8,378 nucleotides of DNA from Thermodesulfobacteriota bacterium (GTDB lineage: Bacteria > Desulfobacterota > Thermodesulfobacteria > Thermodesulfobacteriales > Thermodesulfatatoraceae). The translations under genes were made by a program, and so were the position numbers. The DNA lies in the NCBI GenBank assembly GCA_013154385.1, contig JAADCO010000174.1, positions 1-8,378 of the forward strand. The letters run 5' to 3'. The notes under the pieces were generated by a model. It saw nothing but the letters and a program-made list of their open reading frames with translations. It ran no database searches and had not been told where the DNA came from. Of the stretch, positions 6,371 to 8,378 are shown piece by piece (positions within the stretch are counted from its first letter, which is position 1; every line of letters starts with the position of its first letter).

Positions 6371-8358
6371 TATTTCTTCATGAGTTCCTCCCGGCCCTTG
6401 ATGAGCTCGTCGATGACCGAAGGATCAGCCAGGGTGGAGGTGTCACCCAGGTCTTCGTACTGACCGGTCGCGATCTTCCGCAGGATGCGGCGCATGATCT
6501 TTCCGCTGCGCGTCTTGGGCAACCCGCTCACGAACTGAATGAACTCAGGGGTGGCGATGGGGCCGATGACCTTGCGCATGTGCTGACGGAGCTCCTGCCG
6601 CAGCTCATCGGAGGGTTCGAAGCCCTCTTTGAGGATGACGAAAGCGTAGATGGTCTCGCCCTTTACCTCGTGAGGGATACCGATGACCGCGGCCTCGGCC
6701 ACCGCCGGATGGGCCACGAGAGCGCTTTCGAGCTCCATGGTGCCCAAACGGTGACCGGAGACGTTGATCACGTCGTCCAGACGGCCCATGATCCAGTAGT
6801 AGCCGTCTTCGTCACGACGGGCGCCGTCTCCGGTGTAGTAATAGCCGGGGAACCGGCTGAAGTAGACTTCCTTGAAGCGCTTGGGATCCCCCCAGACGCC
6901 GCGCAGCATACCCGGCCAGGCGCGCTTCATGCAGAGATGGCCGCCTTCGTTGACTCCGGCAGGGGTTCCGTCATCCTTGAGGATGATCGGCTCCACGCCC
7001 GGAAGCGGTACGGTGGCGGAACCGGGCTTCTGCGGAATGGCGTAGGGCAGAGGAGAAATGAGGAACCCGCCGGTCTCCGTCTGCCACCAGGTGTCCACGA
7101 TGGGGCAGCGTTCGCGACCCACGTGCTTGTAATACCAGAGCCAGGCCTCGGGGTTGATGGGTTCACCCACGCTTCCCAGGATGCGCAGGGAGGAGAGGTC
7201 GTATTTGTGCGGCCACTCGTCACCCTCGCGCATGAGGGCCCGGATGACCGTAGGCGCGGTGTAGAAGAGGCTCACCCGATACTTCTGGCAGAGCTCCCAG
7301 AAGCGGCCGGGATGCGGATAGGTGGGAACACCCTCGTACATGATCTCCGTGGCGCCGAGGGTGAGGGGTGCGTAAACGATGTAGGAGTGTCCGGTGATCC
7401 AGCCGATGTCCGCGGTGCACCAGAAGATGTCTTCGGGCTTGAGGTCGAAGACCCACTGGAGGGTGTGGGCCACGTAGACCAGGTAGCCACCGGTGGTGTG
7501 GAACACGCCCTTGGGTTTGCCCGTGGAGCCGGAGGTGTAGAGGATGAAGAGGATGTCCTCGGCGTCCATTTCTTCGCACTCGCAATGGTCGGAGATGTCT
7601 TCGGCGTTGATGGCCTCGTGATACCAGATGTCGCGCCCCTCGACCCAGTTGATGTCGAGCCCCAGGCGCTTGACCACGATGCACTTCTCCACGGTGGGGC
7701 AGTCCTGCAGGGCGGCGTCGGCGTTTTTCTTGGCCTCCACCTTGCGGCCCGCGCGCCAGTAACCGTCGGCGGTAATGAGAAGCTTGGCCTCACAGTCCTG
7801 GATACGGGTCTTCAAGCTCTCGGCGGAGAACCCACCGAAGACCACGGAGTGGATGGCGCCGATCCTGGCGCAGGCCAGCATGACGATGGGGAGTTCCGGG
7901 ATCATGGGCAGATAGATGGCCACACGATCACCTTTTTTGATGCCCATTTTCTTGAGGACGTTGGCGAAGCGGCAGACCTCGCGATGGAGCATCTGATAGG
8001 TGTAGACGCGGACTTCCTCGTCGGGTTCACCCTGCCAGATGATGGCGGCCTTGTTCTTGGTTTCGTCGTTGAGATGACGGTCGAGGCAGTTGTAACAGGC
8101 GTTGAGCTTGCCGCCTTCGAACCAGCGAATTTCGGGCTTCTCGAAGTCCCAGTAGCAGGTCCTGTCCCAGAGCTTGAACCAGGAGATGAGTTCCTTGGCG
8201 CGCTCGCTCCAGAAGCCATCGGGATCGTCCAGCGAGTACTTGTAGATCTGCTCGTACTCAAACTTGGAACTGATGTAAGCCTCGTCGCGCCCCTCCTGAG
8301 GAGGATAGAAGATCCGCTCTTCCTTTAAGACGCTTTCGATTTTGGTGGGTTCGGACAT
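6370..8358 (-). CDS. acs: Acetyl-CoA synthetase (AMP-forming)
   Basis: Converts acetate, ATP and CoA to acetyl-CoA, AMP and pyrophosphate in the cytoplasm, through an acetyl-adenylate. The 662-residue length is normal. In order: the N-terminal Acs segment with FWSERAKELI (49-58) and the LNACYNCLDRH block (85-95); the P-loop YTSGSTGKPKG (274-284); GWITGHSYIVY (319-329); VDTWWQTETGG (421-431), in which W425 corresponds to the tryptophan that restricts the pocket to acetate; YYTGDGARRDEDGYYWIMG (507-525); the hinge and C-terminal domain GRLDDVINVSGHRLGT (525-540); and PKTRSGKIMRRILR (614-627). K620 in that last motif is the catalytic lysine that Pat-type acetyltransferases modify and sirtuins restore in studied Acs proteins. 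ATG 8358 is fixed by a strong ribosome-binding site. It converges on the plus-strand cluster and appears to stand alone here; its promoter lies beyond the window. Confidence 0.99.
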   Translation of the reverse strand: MSEPTKIESVLKEERIFYPPQEGRDEAYISSKFEYEQIYKYSLDDPDGFWSERAKELISWFKLWDRTCYWDFEKPEIRWFEGGKLNACYNCLDRHLNDETKNKAAIIWQGEPDEEVRVYTYQMLHREVCRFANVLKKMGIKKGDRVAIYLPMIPELPIVMLACARIGAIHSVVFGGFSAESLKTRIQDCEAKLLITADGYWRAGRKVEAKKNADAALQDCPTVEKCIVVKRLGLDINWVEGRDIWYHEAINAEDISDHCECEEMDAEDILFILYTSGSTGKPKGVFHTTGGYLVYVAHTLQWVFDLKPEDIFWCTADIGWITGHSYIVYAPLTLGATEIMYEGVPTYPHPGRFWELCQKYRVSLFYTAPTVIRALMREGDEWPHKYDLSSLRILGSVGEPINPEAWLWYYKHVGRERCPIVDTWWQTETGGFLISPLPYAIPQKPGSATVPLPGVEPIILKDDGTPAGVNEGGHLCMKRAWPGMLRGVWGDPKRFKEVYFSRFPGYYYTGDGARRDEDGYYWIMGRLDDVINVSGHRLGTMELESALVAHPAVAEAAVIGIPHEVKGETIYAFVILKEGFEPSDELRQELRQHMRKVIGPIATPEFIQFVSGLPKTRSGKIMRRILRKIATGQYEDLGDTSTLADPSVIDELIKGREELMKK

Positions 8359-8363
8359 AGCTG

Positions 8364-8371
8364 ACCTCCTT
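8364..8371 (-). promoter_or_regulatory. Ribosome-binding site of acs
   Basis: On the minus strand AAGGAGGT, a near-complete match to the anti-Shine-Dalgarno sequence, ends 5 nt before the ATG at 8358. It is the strongest such site in the window and suggests high translation of acs. Confidence 0.9.
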
Positions 8372-8378
8372 GAATGAG

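Noticed and set aside
6580..8328. A 582-codon open frame on the plus strand opposite acs.
   Set aside because: It is the complement of a full-length, motif-complete acs. The translation is low-complexity (Gly/Val/Asp/Leu-rich) with no recognisable domain, and it has no good ribosome-binding site. High GC at third codon positions produces such shadows.
1..8378. Mobile elements, CRISPR arrays, tRNA/rRNA genes, long repeats, defence or secretion clusters.
   Set aside because: None is visible. The window is almost fully covered by intact housekeeping-type genes, with no terminal repeats, transposase motifs or spaced direct repeats.

Overview
The window looks like an ordinary chromosomal stretch from a Gram-negative, probably thermophilic bacterium. 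LolA, the carrier for outer-membrane lipoproteins, implies an outer membrane. The short three-cysteine NadA, the GH57 glucanotransferase-like enzyme, the salt-bridge-rich proteins (many Glu/Arg/Lys) and a GC content of roughly 60% by eye all fit a thermophile of the Thermodesulfobacteriota/deltaproteobacterial type. That assignment is an inference from gene content; nothing in the sequence fixes the species.

Layout. Positions 2-6310 on the plus strand form one tightly packed run of six genes: the C-terminal part of ftsK (DNA translocase, cut off by the window edge), lolA, nadA (quinolinate synthase), a GH57 4-alpha-glucanotransferase/amylase-type enzyme, a small DUF4234-like membrane protein, and a small DUF2752 membrane protein. 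Junctions run from a 56-nt overlap (ftsK/lolA) to a 16-nt gap (GH57/DUF4234). At two of them the ribosome-binding site contains or overlaps the upstream stop codon. This looks like one transcription unit with translational coupling. Its last gene ends at 6310 and is followed at once by hairpins. On the minus strand, 8358-6370 encodes a full-length acetyl-CoA synthetase (acs) running towards the six-gene cluster, with a near-perfect Shine-Dalgarno sequence just inside the right edge. The 59-nt space between the converging genes holds a strong symmetric 12-bp hairpin and a second hairpin that abuts the acs stop codon. No stretch longer than 300 bases lacks a gene.

How the genes work together. 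FtsK/LolA is a familiar neighbour pair (chromosome segregation at division, and lipoprotein transport). NadA starts NAD ring synthesis, the GH57 enzyme remodels alpha-1,4-glucans (glycogen or maltodextrin), and Acs activates acetate. The six-gene run therefore mixes housekeeping functions with no single pathway. The least understood part is the terminal pair of small membrane proteins (DUF4234-like plus DUF2752), which overlap and appear to be co-translated. I saw no mobile element, CRISPR array, tRNA/rRNA, phage gene or defence system. The most open questions are the role of the small membrane pair and the unusual GH57/DUF4234 junction.
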